From assembly GCA_002375995.1 (NCBI GenBank), contig DFNI01000038.1, positions 1 through 37,969 on the forward strand: DNA of 37,969 bases, written 5' to 3'. Positions 8,218 to 15,632 of the stretch are shown one piece after another (position 1 is the stretch's first letter; every line of letters begins with the position of its first letter). This stretch comes from Acetothermia bacterium UBA3571 (GTDB taxonomy: Bacteria; Bipolaricaulota; Bipolaricaulia; Bipolaricaulales; Bipolaricaulaceae). Under the pieces are notes generated by a model. That model made no database searches. It was not told the DNA's origin and saw nothing but the letters and a program-made list of their open reading frames with translations. The position numbers and the translations under genes are program-made.

Positions 8218-8994
8218 ATGGATAGGGATAAAGCCAAGGCGGTGGTGGTACTACACCAGGGGGCGGCGAAGCGGCTCATCGCCCGAGGCGTCGCGGCCCT
8301 CCCCCAGGTGAAGCGGGCCCTTGAAGGTGGGATGGTGGTGGTCACCTTGGGGACGACCAACGCCTACGTGGCAGAGGAGCTCACGGGCCATCCCGTGGAC
8401 AAAGTCGCCCACTGCGCCGGTTATATCGGCCGGGAGCTTTCGGTGGTGCCCGCGGAAAGGCGGGGCCGTGAGTTGGTATTGGTCCAGGGCGAGCCCGTGG
8501 AACTATCCCCCGAGGAGGTGCTGGAGCAGCTCTCGGCGGGGGACGTGGTGATCAAGGGGGGAAACGTCCTGGATTCCGCGGAAAACGTGGGAGTATTCGT
8601 GGCCTCCCGGAACGGCGGCACCGTGGGACGGTACGTGGTTCCAGCCCTGGCCCGGGGGGCGGAGATCGTCATCCCCATCTCCCGCGCCAAGAGCATCCAC
8701 GGCTCGGTGCTCGCCCTGTCCCGCGAGCTCGGGATCGAGCGGTTGCAAGCTGCTATGGGATACCCCATCGGCCTATATCCCCTGCAGGGAACGGTGGTGA
8801 CGGAAACCGAGGCGGTGGGGCTCCTCTACGGAGTGCGCGCCCGGCACCTGGCATCCTGCGGGGTGGGGCCGGGGGAGGGTGCGGTGACTCTGCTCCTTTC
8901 GGGCGATGCGGAGGCCGTGGACCGCGCCTACGGGGAACTAAAGCGTTTGAGCGAGGAAGAACCACCGCTCGTCTTCGATGTGGACGTTGGCTGA
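8218..8994 (+). CDS. uncharacterised soluble protein, possibly conserved
   Basis: I cannot assign this 258-aa protein to a named family. Glycine-rich loops (VVTLGTTNAYVAEEL, VVIKGGNVLD, ASRNGGTVGRYV) suggest a nucleotide- or cofactor-binding alpha/beta domain. The last 60 residues (GEGAVTLLLSGDAEAV onward) look like a small ferredoxin-like regulatory domain. There is no signal peptide or membrane segment. ATG at 8218 is preferred because a promoter -10 sits just upstream. The gene overlaps the next one by 17 bases, so it probably heads the run that includes the IMPACT protein, ruvA and ruvX. Confidence 0.7.
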   Translation: MDRDKAKAVVVLHQGAAKRLIARGVAALPQVKRALEGGMVVVTLGTTNAYVAEELTGHPVDKVAHCAGYIGRELSVVPAERRGRELVLVQGEPVELSPEEVLEQLSAGDVVIKGGNVLDSAENVGVFVASRNGGTVGRYVVPALARGAEIVIPISRAKSIHGSVLALSRELGIERLQAAMGYPIGLYPLQGTVVTETEAVGLLYGVRARHLASCGVGPGEGAVTLLLSGDAEAVDRAYGELKRLSEEEPPLVFDVDVG

Positions 8995-9568
8995 ACCGGG
9001 GCGAGGAAAGCTCGTGGAGAAACGCTCCCGCTTTCTGTCCTTCGCTTATCCCCTGTCCGCGCCGGAGGAGGCAGAAGCCCGCGTCAATGAGCTGCGGCGC
9101 GAATACCGCGACGCCCGTCACGTGGTCTATGCGTACCGCGTCCTTAAGGGGGAGGAGATCCTGGAGCGGGCCGATGACGCGGGGGAGCCGGCCCGCTCCG
9201 CCGGATGGCCGATCCTCGAGCTCCTGCGGGGAAAGGAGTTGGTGAACGTCCTCGTCGTGGTGGTACGGTACTTCGGCGGGGTGAAGCTCGGAGTGGGGGG
9301 ACTACGGCGGGCGTACCGCGATGCGGCCTCCCTGGCCCTGGAGAACGCCTCGATCGTGGAGTTCGTGCCCCGGAGGAAACTCCGGTTGACCTTCCACCCG
9401 GAGCATTCGGGCCGAGCGTTTTCGCTCCTTTCCCGCTTGGGTGCGGAGGTCCGCTCCCGGGAATATGTGGAAGGTCGGGTGGTCGTGGCCTTGGAGATCC
9501 CCCGGGATCGCGTCCCGGACCTGGAAGATGAGATTCGGCCGTGGGGCGAGGTTCGGCCGGTAGAATAG
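8978..9568 (+). CDS. IMPACT/YigZ-family protein
   Basis: The 196-aa protein has the UPF0029 signature: DDAGEPARSAGWPILELL near residue 67, then VVVVRYFGGVKLGVGGLRRAY about 25 residues later, plus a ferredoxin-like C-terminal domain (DUF1949-like). Family members include bacterial YigZ and eukaryotic IMPACT, a regulator of Gcn2. The bacterial role is unsettled, with ribosome or RNA binding suggested. The start ATG lies inside the preceding gene in another frame, which points to coupled translation. It is followed six bases later by ruvA. Confidence 0.85.
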   Translation: MWTLAEPGRGKLVEKRSRFLSFAYPLSAPEEAEARVNELRREYRDARHVVYAYRVLKGEEILERADDAGEPARSAGWPILELLRGKELVNVLVVVVRYFGGVKLGVGGLRRAYRDAASLALENASIVEFVPRRKLRLTFHPEHSGRAFSLLSRLGAEVRSREYVEGRVVVALEIPRDRVPDLEDEIRPWGEVRPVE

Positions 9569-9574
9569 TGGGTC

Positions 9575-10159
9575 ATGTTCGAGTTCCTGGAAGGCGAGGT
9601 GGTGGCGAAGGGGGAGGAGACGGTGGTCCTCCAGGTAGGCGGGGTTGGGTTCAGGATTCAAGTACCAAAGCGTACCGTGGGGGGGCTTTCGGGCTTCGTC
9701 AAGCTCTACACCCACCTCCTCGTGGGCGAGGACGAGCTGTCCCTCTACGGGTTCGCCACCCCCCAGGAGCGGGACATGTTCGTGGGGTTGCTTTCAGTGC
9801 CGCAGCTCGGGCCCAGGCTGGCCTTTCGGCTGGTGGCTGCCATGCCTCCGGAGGAATTCGCCGCCGCCATCCGCCGGGGAGACCTCTCGGCCCTGGAGCA
9901 AGTGAAGGGAATCGGCCGGCGCACCGCCCAACGCATCATGGTGGAGCTATCCGAGCGCTTGGCCAAGGTGGTCCCCGCGGCCCCCACGCCCCTCTCGGAA
10001 AAGGAAACGGTGGTCTTGCGCGCCCTCACCTCAAAAGCCCTGGGGTTCTCCGAGGCCGAGGCGCGGAAGGCCCTGGAGACGGTGCGCAAGGAGTTCACCC
10101 CGGACATGCCGGTGGAGGAGATGATTCGGAGGACCCTTCAGGTCCTCTCGTCGCGATGA
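9575..10159 (+). CDS. ruvA: Holliday junction branch-migration protein RuvA
   Basis: RuvA (194 aa) binds Holliday junctions as a tetramer and recruits the RuvB motor. The N-terminal OB-fold (MFEFLEGEVV, VLQVGGVGFRIQVP) is followed by two helix-hairpin-helix motifs, LLSVPQLGPRLAFRLV and EQVKGIGRRTAQRIMVEL. The C-terminal UBA-like domain that contacts RuvB (ALTSKALGFSEAEARKAL) is also present. No Shine-Dalgarno sequence is visible; a TAGAAT lies eight bases before the ATG, so leaderless initiation from an internal promoter is possible. The stop overlaps ruvX as ATGA. RuvB and RuvC are not in this window. Confidence 0.95.
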   Translation: MFEFLEGEVVAKGEETVVLQVGGVGFRIQVPKRTVGGLSGFVKLYTHLLVGEDELSLYGFATPQERDMFVGLLSVPQLGPRLAFRLVAAMPPEEFAAAIRRGDLSALEQVKGIGRRTAQRIMVELSERLAKVVPAAPTPLSEKETVVLRALTSKALGFSEAEARKALETVRKEFTPDMPVEEMIRRTLQVLSSR

Positions 10160-10578
10160 GGGTCATGGGGCTTGATGTGGGGGAAAAACGCATCGGAGTC
10201 GCCCTCTCCGATGAGACCGGGACCATCGCCCAAGGGAAAGGGGTCTTGCGGCGCCGCACCCTGGAAGAGGATACAAAGCACCTGGCGGAGAAGGCCCGGG
10301 AGTGGGGGGTCGTCCGGATTGTCGTCGGGCTTCCCCTGAACATGAACGGCACTGAAGGAGAACAGGCCCGGGCGGTGCGGGAGTTCGCCCAGGCCCTCGA
10401 GGGGGCCGCGGGGATCCCGGTGGAGCTTTGGGACGAGCGGTTGACCAGTGCCGAGGCGGAACGGGTGCTCCTCGAGGCTGATCTCAGCCGTCGGAAGCGC
10501 AAAGGCCTTCGCGATGAGCTCGCGGCGGTCCTCATCCTCCAGTCCTGGCTCGATGCCTATCGGGATCGCGCCGTTTGA
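10156..10578 (+). CDS. ruvX: RuvX/YqgF-type RNase H-fold nuclease
   Basis: The 140-aa protein has the YqgF signature: GLDVGEKRIGVALSDETG at the N-terminus, IVVGLPLNMNGTEGEQA in the middle and WDERLTSAEAERVL followed by DELAAVLILQSWL at the C-terminus. YqgF acts in 16S rRNA 5'-end maturation and is sometimes called a Holliday junction resolvase homologue. Its start overlaps the ruvA stop by four bases, indicating coupled translation. The acidic residues expected of the RNase H-like fold (Asp in GLDVG, Glu in WDERLT, Asp in DELAAV) are present. Confidence 0.92.
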   Translation: MRVMGLDVGEKRIGVALSDETGTIAQGKGVLRRRTLEEDTKHLAEKAREWGVVRIVVGLPLNMNGTEGEQARAVREFAQALEGAAGIPVELWDERLTSAEAERVLLEADLSRRKRKGLRDELAAVLILQSWLDAYRDRAV

Positions 10579-10618
10579 TTCCGCCGCGGCCCCTGTCCGC
10601 CGAAACCATTTGTTTGCA

Positions 10619-10888
10619 CAGGGTTGCATGGTATGTGCCATCGCTCGGGCCATGGTGATCAACCCGCGGTTTGTGGTGGCTGACGAGCCTACCTCGATGT
10701 TGGACGTGCCGATCAGGGCCGGGGTGATGGAATTGCTAATGGAACTCCGTGAGAGTTTGGGCGTGAGTTACCTTTACATCACCCACGACCTCGCTGTCGC
10801 CCGCTACATGTGCGATCGCTTGGCGGTGATGTACCTTGGCAAGGTAGTGGAGTTAGGCCCGACGGAAGAGGTTCTCCACCCGCCCTAG
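10619..10888 (+). pseudogene. remnant of oligopeptide ABC-transporter ATPase (OppF/DppF type)
   Basis: Only the last part of an ABC ATPase remains. It begins around a damaged signature (QGCMVCAIARAM), keeps Walker B and D-loop (VVADEPTSMLDV), the switch histidine (YITHDLAVARY) and the MYLGKVVELGPTEEVL segment, then stops at TAG where the family continues into HPYT and the C-terminal oligopeptide domain. Walker A, the Q-loop and an intact LSGGQ are missing, so it cannot hydrolyse ATP. It is not a recent copy of the intact oppF at 27849, because the sequences differ throughout. It begins about 40 bases after ruvX. Confidence 0.75.
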
Positions 10889-11017
10889 AGGAAAAGAGGC
10901 CGGGACACTTCGTGGCATGTTATAAAGCGTAAGATATGGCCTAGCATTACCGGCGGAGCTTCCTTCACCCCGGCTGGTTTACCGGCGCGGCCCCCATTTG
11001 AGAAGGCTCAAAGCTAG

Positions 11018-12445
11018 CTACAGGTCATATCCCGTTTGGAAGCGAAAACCTTTTTCCCTAAAGAGGCGACTGCATGCATCCACTACTTGGGGATCGTACA
11101 AGGTTCCCTTTCCCCTCTCTATTTCTTCCAAAGCTGCGTCCACCCCTTTCGCGATCCTATAAGGCCTATGGGAACACATCGCCTCGACCACGTCGGCCAC
11201 GGCCAAGATCCTCGCCTCGAGGATTATCCGGTCTCCCCGGATTCCCTTCGGGTAACCTGAACCGTCGAGGCGCTCATGGTGTTGGAGGGCCATCTCGGCC
11301 ACAGGCCAAGGGAAGTGGACCTTCCGGAGGATCTCGTATCCCACCGTCGTGTGTCGTTCCACCAACGAACGCTCTGTGGGATTGAGCTTCGCGGGTTTGG
11401 AAAGGATCTCGGCGGGAACGGCGAGCTTGCCGATGTCGTGGAGGAGTGCGCCGATGTAAATGCCCTCGATTCGATCCCGGGGAAGTCCCATCTCCTCCGC
11501 AATTGCCTTGCAAAGCTCCGCCACGCGTAGCTGATGTCGCCCGGTGTAAGGGTCCCTGACCTGTAAGGCTGTAGACAGAGCTCTGACCAGTTCTTGGAGG
11601 AGGTTTTGCCAACGCCAGAGGGCTTCTTTTCTTTCGGTAATATCTCGCACGATCCCCACAAAATGGGGGCCCTCTTTGGTTTCCCACATAGACAGCGATA
11701 TCTCAGCGGGGAACTCATCACCGCTTTTCCTCATACACGGGACTTCCTTTAGGTGCCCCACGTGTTTATATTGTTTTGTTTTAAGGGCAAGATGGAATTC
11801 TGCTGCAAATTTCTCGCGCAGGGGTGGGGGCATGATGATTTCCAGCCTTTTCCCCTGCACCTCTTCAGCTTTATATCCGAAGACCTTCTCCGCGCCTTTG
11901 CTCCATCCAATGATCTCGGCATTGGGGTTAACGGTAATAATCGCATCGGGAGCGGCGTCAAGGATTGCCCGCCACAAATTTTCCCTTTCCCTTAGTGACT
12001 CGATAAGCTTCAGTTTCTCAGTTATGTCAACCACTGTACCGCAAAGGGCAGGTTTTCCCCGGAAAGCGATGAGTCGACCGAAAACCTCTCCACAAACGAT
12101 TTCGCCATCCTTCCTGATCCCCCGCACGACGTAGCGTGTTGCCTCGACCTTTCCTTCGAGACGTTCCCGCATTTTCTCTTCTACAAGTGCTCGGTCACCG
12201 GGATGGATTACGTCCAGCGGGGAAAAATGTTCTATGAGTTCCCTTGGGTTGTAGCCGAGCATCTCGGCAAGGGCTTTGTTCACATAGACGAACCGATCCT
12301 CCTGAACCAGATATGCACCGATAGGGGAAGCCTCCACAGTGGTTTGAAAGAATTCTCCGAATTCTTGCAAAATTTTTGCCTTGTGTTTCGTCGTCCGCAT
12401 ATGTTTCAGATTGTCCCTGAGCACACCTTGTCCGAATTCCCTCAC
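11018..12445 (-). CDS. PAS-PAS-HD-GYP signalling protein, putative c-di-GMP phosphodiesterase
   Basis: This 475-aa protein has two PAS sensor domains (about 35-145 and 155-272, the second ending in IVRDITERK) and an HD-GYP domain from about 285. Catalytic motifs are complete: RHQLRVAELC, LLHDIGK (His336-Asp337) and HHERLDGSGYP (389-399). HD-GYP proteins hydrolyse cyclic di-GMP to pGpG or GMP. There are no membrane segments, so sensing is cytosolic. The start is uncertain: GTG at 12445 has no binding site, and an internal ATG at 12400 (MRTTKHK) is an alternative. The DNA is visibly more AT-rich than its neighbours, with more AAA and TTT runs, suggesting acquisition. Confidence 0.88.
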   Translation of the reverse strand: MREFGQGVLRDNLKHMRTTKHKAKILQEFGEFFQTTVEASPIGAYLVQEDRFVYVNKALAEMLGYNPRELIEHFSPLDVIHPGDRALVEEKMRERLEGKVEATRYVVRGIRKDGEIVCGEVFGRLIAFRGKPALCGTVVDITEKLKLIESLRERENLWRAILDAAPDAIITVNPNAEIIGWSKGAEKVFGYKAEEVQGKRLEIIMPPPLREKFAAEFHLALKTKQYKHVGHLKEVPCMRKSGDEFPAEISLSMWETKEGPHFVGIVRDITERKEALWRWQNLLQELVRALSTALQVRDPYTGRHQLRVAELCKAIAEEMGLPRDRIEGIYIGALLHDIGKLAVPAEILSKPAKLNPTERSLVERHTTVGYEILRKVHFPWPVAEMALQHHERLDGSGYPKGIRGDRIILEARILAVADVVEAMCSHRPYRIAKGVDAALEEIERGKGTLYDPQVVDACSRLFREKGFRFQTGYDL

Positions 12446-12717
12446 ACGTCTGCAGATATGTTATCACACCATTTTCCAATTCAAACGAATGTTCTCCGTC
12501 ACCCCAAAACCGGACTTAGCTCCCGTGGATCTAAGAAGTTGGGGATTTCAGCAAATCGTGCACAGGTCCTCCTGGGCCGGTTCTCGGGCTTAGAGCGCGC
12601 GCAAGAGCGCACACGGCAAGAGAGGAGCGGTTGTGCTTCGATCTCGACCTAGGCCCAGGTGAAACGCGTTCGAAGATGGTTTATGCTTGGGGTCCTCCAG
12701 GTGGAGAGAACAAGCTA
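12446..12717. other. intergenic region between divergent genes
   Basis: This stretch separates the HD-GYP gene from the polyamine operon. No ORF or RNA gene is recognised. A weak promoter candidate for the operon is TGAAAC with TATGCT 16 bases later (about 12660-12687). A CCTCC at 12694-12698 can pair either with GGAG at 12703-12706 or with the bpsA ribosome binding site at 12719-12724. Confidence 0.4.
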
Positions 12718-12730
12718 CAGGAGGTGTGCC

Positions 12731-13786
12731 TTGACGCTGAAGGATATCGCCGAGCGGGCGCGGAGGGATGCGACGGTCCCCGTCGCGGAGCGGGATGTGG
12801 AGCGGGCGCTCTCGGCCCTCCTTTCCTCCGAGGACATCTGGCGGGTGATCGACCTCTCCGGGGTCCCGGTGATGGCCCTGGTGCGGGTTCTTTCTGCCCT
12901 CAGGGAAGCGGGCTTCCTCGATTGGGACGGGGGTCGGCTCGTTTTGACCCCCGAGGGCCGGGAGTTCGCGGGGTCGCTCGGGATCGGGCCGAAACTAGAG
13001 CTCAAGTGTCCCCACTGCGGCGGCCGTGGCACCACCTTGGGGCCGGTGGGCAAGATCGCCGACAAATTCAAGGAGATCGCGCGGGACCGCCCGGAGGCGA
13101 TCCAGGACTACGACCAGGGCTACGTGACTGAAGAGACCACCCTGTACCGGGTGGCGTTCATGTGGTCCCGGGGGGACCTCTTCGGAAAGGAGCTCATCGT
13201 CTTAGGTGACGACGACCTCGTATCGATCGCCGCGGGCCTCACCGGAGCGCCTAAGCGGATCGTGGTCCTGGAAATCGACCAACGCCTGGTGGACTTCATC
13301 CGCGATGTAGCGGATAAAGAGAAGCTCCCCATCGAGGTGAAGCAGCACGACCTGCGGGAACCACTTCCTCCGGACATAAAAGGAAAGTTCGATGCGTTCT
13401 TCTGCGATCCCACCGAGTCCCTGCGGGGATTTAAGGTGTTCGCGGAGCGGGGGATCGCGGCCCTGAAAGGCCCCGGGTCCGCGGGGTACCTGGGCCTCAC
13501 CCACTGCGAGGCCTCTTACGGCAAGTGGAGGGAGATCCAGCGGTTCTTCCTCGATGCCGGGGCGGTGATCGCGGAGCTCCGGGACGCGTTCCACGATTAC
13601 GTCAACTGGCCCTACATCGACCACATGCGTTCCTGGCCCCACCTGCCCGTACACCGCATCCCCGGCCGCGACGAGATCTGGTACCGCTCTGCCCTCATTC
13701 GGATAGAGCTCGTGGAAGGCCCCCACATCCAGGAGCGCCGCTACGAGGGGGACATCTTCTCCGACGACGAGGCCGCCACCACGTAA
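12731..13786 (+). CDS. bpsA: branched-chain polyamine synthase BpsA
   Basis: BpsA adds two aminopropyl groups from decarboxylated SAM to the N4 of spermidine, giving N4-bis(aminopropyl)spermidine. The 351-aa length fits the archaeal enzyme. Residues 1-85 form a winged-helix-like domain. CPHCGGRG (93-100) looks like a zinc knuckle. QGYVTEETTLYR, the GDDD motif (159-162) that carries catalytic Asp residues in this family, and CDPTESLRG follow. The start is TTG 12731, six bases after AGGAGGT (12719-12725); the upstream GTG at 12659 lacks such a site and would add a non-family extension. It is the first gene of the polyamine operon. Branched polyamines stabilise nucleic acids at high temperature. 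Confidence 0.92.
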   Translation: MTLKDIAERARRDATVPVAERDVERALSALLSSEDIWRVIDLSGVPVMALVRVLSALREAGFLDWDGGRLVLTPEGREFAGSLGIGPKLELKCPHCGGRGTTLGPVGKIADKFKEIARDRPEAIQDYDQGYVTEETTLYRVAFMWSRGDLFGKELIVLGDDDLVSIAAGLTGAPKRIVVLEIDQRLVDFIRDVADKEKLPIEVKQHDLREPLPPDIKGKFDAFFCDPTESLRGFKVFAERGIAALKGPGSAGYLGLTHCEASYGKWREIQRFFLDAGAVIAELRDAFHDYVNWPYIDHMRSWPHLPVHRIPGRDEIWYRSALIRIELVEGPHIQERRYEGDIFSDDEAATT

Positions 13787-13811
13787 ATGGTGACGGGTGA
13801 GGAGCTGAGAA

Positions 13812-14273
13812 ATGTGGGACCACACCAAAGTGGCCGTGGCGGCGTTGGTGAGCGGGGCAGCGGAAGGGGGAACGAAGCTCAACGCCTTCGACAACGCCCT
13901 CCTTTCCGCCGGGATCGGCGACGTGAACCTGATCAAGGTCTCGAGCATCCTCCCCCCACATGTGGAGTTACGGGAAGGGGTACCTGAGCTCCCCCGGGGA
14001 GCGTTCCTGCCGGTGGTCTACGCCGAGCGGGCGTCCGATGTGCCCGGGGAGACCATCGCCGTGGCAGTGGGGGCGGGCCGGGCCCCGGACGGGTTCGGGG
14101 TGGTGATGGAGGCGAGCGGCCGCACCAAGGCGGAGGTCGAGGCCGAAGTGCGGGCGAAGATCCAGGAAGCCTTCCGCGTGCGGGGGTTAGAGCTTACGGA
14201 GGTGCGGGTGGTGGCCGCTGAGCACCGGGTGGAACGGTGCGGCTGTGTGGTCGCCGCCTGCGTTTTCTTTTAA
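13812..14273 (+). CDS. pdaD: pyruvoyl-dependent arginine decarboxylase
   Basis: The 153-aa proenzyme decarboxylates arginine to agmatine, the first polyamine step. The self-cleavage site is visible as KVSSILPP: cleavage between Ser44 and Ser45 would turn Ser45 into the pyruvoyl group. The EGGTKLNAFDNALLSAGIGDVNLIK stretch (positions 18-42) and the C-terminal AEHRVERCGCVVAACVFF are typical. This is the pyruvoyl type used by archaea and some bacteria, not the PLP-dependent SpeA. A GAGGAG binding site lies eight bases before ATG 13812. The gene follows bpsA by 25 bases. Confidence 0.93.
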   Translation: MWDHTKVAVAALVSGAAEGGTKLNAFDNALLSAGIGDVNLIKVSSILPPHVELREGVPELPRGAFLPVVYAERASDVPGETIAVAVGAGRAPDGFGVVMEASGRTKAEVEAEVRAKIQEAFRVRGLELTEVRVVAAEHRVERCGCVVAACVFF

Positions 14274-14301
14274 AATACCATCTCGTGAACAAGCCACTAT
14301 A

Positions 14302-14382
14302 CCCGGGAGGTGGCGCGGCCCTCTGGGAACCTGCAATCGATTCCCAGCGGGCCGTTTGTGTGCGCCCAAATTCCCCGGGGGA
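14302..14382 (+). promoter_or_regulatory. structured leader upstream of speD
   Basis: The 119-base gap before speD can form a strong hairpin: CGGCCC (14316-14321) and CTGGGAA (14323-14329) pair with TTCCCAG (14341-14347) and GGGCCG (14349-14354), giving 13 pairs with one mismatch. GGCG and CGCC further out (14312-14315 and 14363-14366) could extend it. A C-rich, self-complementary CCCCGGGG abuts the ribosome binding site. No known riboswitch class is recognised. A TTAAAAT just upstream (about 14270) could be a -10 element. Confidence 0.4.
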
Positions 14383-14392
14383 GGAGGTGAGA

Positions 14393-14743
14393 ATGAAGGC
14401 ACTCGGGAGGCACTTGGTGGTCGAAATGTGGGGGTGCAAAGCCAATCTGAACGAGCCAGAGAAGATCCGGGAGGCCCTGGCGGAGGCCGTGGAGCGGGCC
14501 CAGGCCACTAACCTGGGCGTCCACGTGCACTCCTTCAACCCCCACGGGGTCTCCGGGGTCGCGGTGATCGCCGAGTCCCACATCTCCATCCACACTTGGC
14601 CGGAGCTCGGGTACGTGGCACTGGACGTGTTCACTTGTGGGGACAAGGCGATCCCCGAGGAAGCCCTCGAGGTCCTCAAGGACCTCTTCCGGCCCCAGCA
14701 CATGGAGGTGCTGGAGATAAAGCGGGGCTTGCGTCCCGAGTGA
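14393..14743 (+). CDS. speD: S-adenosylmethionine decarboxylase proenzyme
   Basis: SpeD supplies decarboxylated SAM, the aminopropyl donor for SpeE and BpsA. The 116-aa size matches the short bacterial/archaeal class. The self-processing site is Glu61-Ser62 in AESHISIHTWPE, with His67 and Cys82 (FTCGDKA) as the conserved processing and catalytic residues. ATG 14393 follows GAGGAGGTGAGA; longer upstream frames only translate the leader. The gene is separated from the arginine decarboxylase by the only sizeable gap in the operon and is followed by speE four bases later. Confidence 0.95.
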   Translation: MKALGRHLVVEMWGCKANLNEPEKIREALAEAVERAQATNLGVHVHSFNPHGVSGVAVIAESHISIHTWPELGYVALDVFTCGDKAIPEEALEVLKDLFRPQHMEVLEIKRGLRPE

Positions 14744-14747
14744 GTTT

Positions 14748-15632
14748 ATGAGTAGCGGGGGAAGACGCGATGACTGGCTGAGCGAGCGGCAAACGGAAGG
14801 GGTCGAGCTCTCCTTCCGGGTAAGACGCTGGCTGGTCAGGAAAACCACCGCCTACCAGCGCCTGGAACTCGCCGAGACCGAGGATCTCGGCCGGGTCATG
14901 GCGCTGGACGGGAAGATTATGCTTTCGGAGCGGGACGAGGCCTTCTACCACGAGATGTTGGTGCACCCCGCGCTGCTCGCTCACCCGAAACCCCGTAAGG
15001 TCCTCATCGTGGGCGGTGGGGATGGCGGGACCATGCGTGAAGTCCTGCGCCACCCCACGGTGGAAGAGGTCTGGCTTGTGGAGATTGACCCCGAGGTAAT
15101 CGCGGCCGCCAAGGAGCACCTCCCGAACGTGCATAGGGGATCGTTCTCCGACCCCCGGGCCCGGGTGGAGATCTGCCCCGGGGAGGAGTTCGTGATGGAA
15201 CACCCCGGCGAGTTCGACGCCGTGGTGGTGGATTCCACCGATCCTGTGGGTCCCGGGGAGGCATTGTTCACCGAGGAGTTCTTCCGGGGCGCTCGGGGCG
15301 CCCTCGCCGAAGGGGGCGTCTTCGTCATGCAGGCCGGGACCCCGTTTTACTGGGCAGAAGAGCTTTCCGGGATCCTCGCGAAGGTGCGGAAGTACTTTGC
15401 GTGTGTGCGGCTCTATCTCGGCTACGTCCCCGTATACCCCTCGGGGATGTGGGCGTATGTCTTAGCCAGCGACCGGGACCTCTCTTTGGAGGAGGAACAC
15501 TTCGCCGCCCGCTTCTCCGAGCGGGGGTTGGACACCACCTACTTCACCCCGGCCCTCGGCCGGGCGGCCTTCGTCCTCCCCAGGTTCGTGGAGGAGATCG
15601 TGGATCGGGCCCTTAAGGCCCAACCCGCATGA
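14748..15632 (+). CDS. speE: spermidine-synthase-family aminopropyltransferase
   Basis: The 294-aa enzyme transfers an aminopropyl group from decarboxylated SAM. Family motifs are ALDGKIMLSERDEAFYHEM, the SAM-binding GGGDGG (89-94), VEIDPEVI and DSTDPVGPGEALF. In this operon the likely acceptor is agmatine, giving N1-aminopropylagmatine as in Thermus and Thermococcus, because arginine decarboxylase and an agmatinase-family enzyme are present and no ornithine decarboxylase is seen. Putrescine as acceptor cannot be excluded from sequence. The stop overlaps speB as ATGA. Confidence 0.93.
   Translation: MSSGGRRDDWLSERQTEGVELSFRVRRWLVRKTTAYQRLELAETEDLGRVMALDGKIMLSERDEAFYHEMLVHPALLAHPKPRKVLIVGGGDGGTMREVLRHPTVEEVWLVEIDPEVIAAAKEHLPNVHRGSFSDPRARVEICPGEEFVMEHPGEFDAVVVDSTDPVGPGEALFTEEFFRGARGALAEGGVFVMQAGTPFYWAEELSGILAKVRKYFACVRLYLGYVPVYPSGMWAYVLASDRDLSLEEEHFAARFSERGLDTTYFTPALGRAAFVLPRFVEEIVDRALKAQPA

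Noticed and set aside
9541..10155. N-terminal extension of ruvX through the ruvA region
   Set aside because: The extension is ruvA read out of frame. RuvX homology starts exactly at ATG 10156, which overlaps the ruvA stop.
10997..11012. TTTGAG-AAGG-CTCAAA hairpin as terminator of the HD-GYP gene
   Set aside because: No T-run follows the stem on the minus strand; it is only a short dyad.
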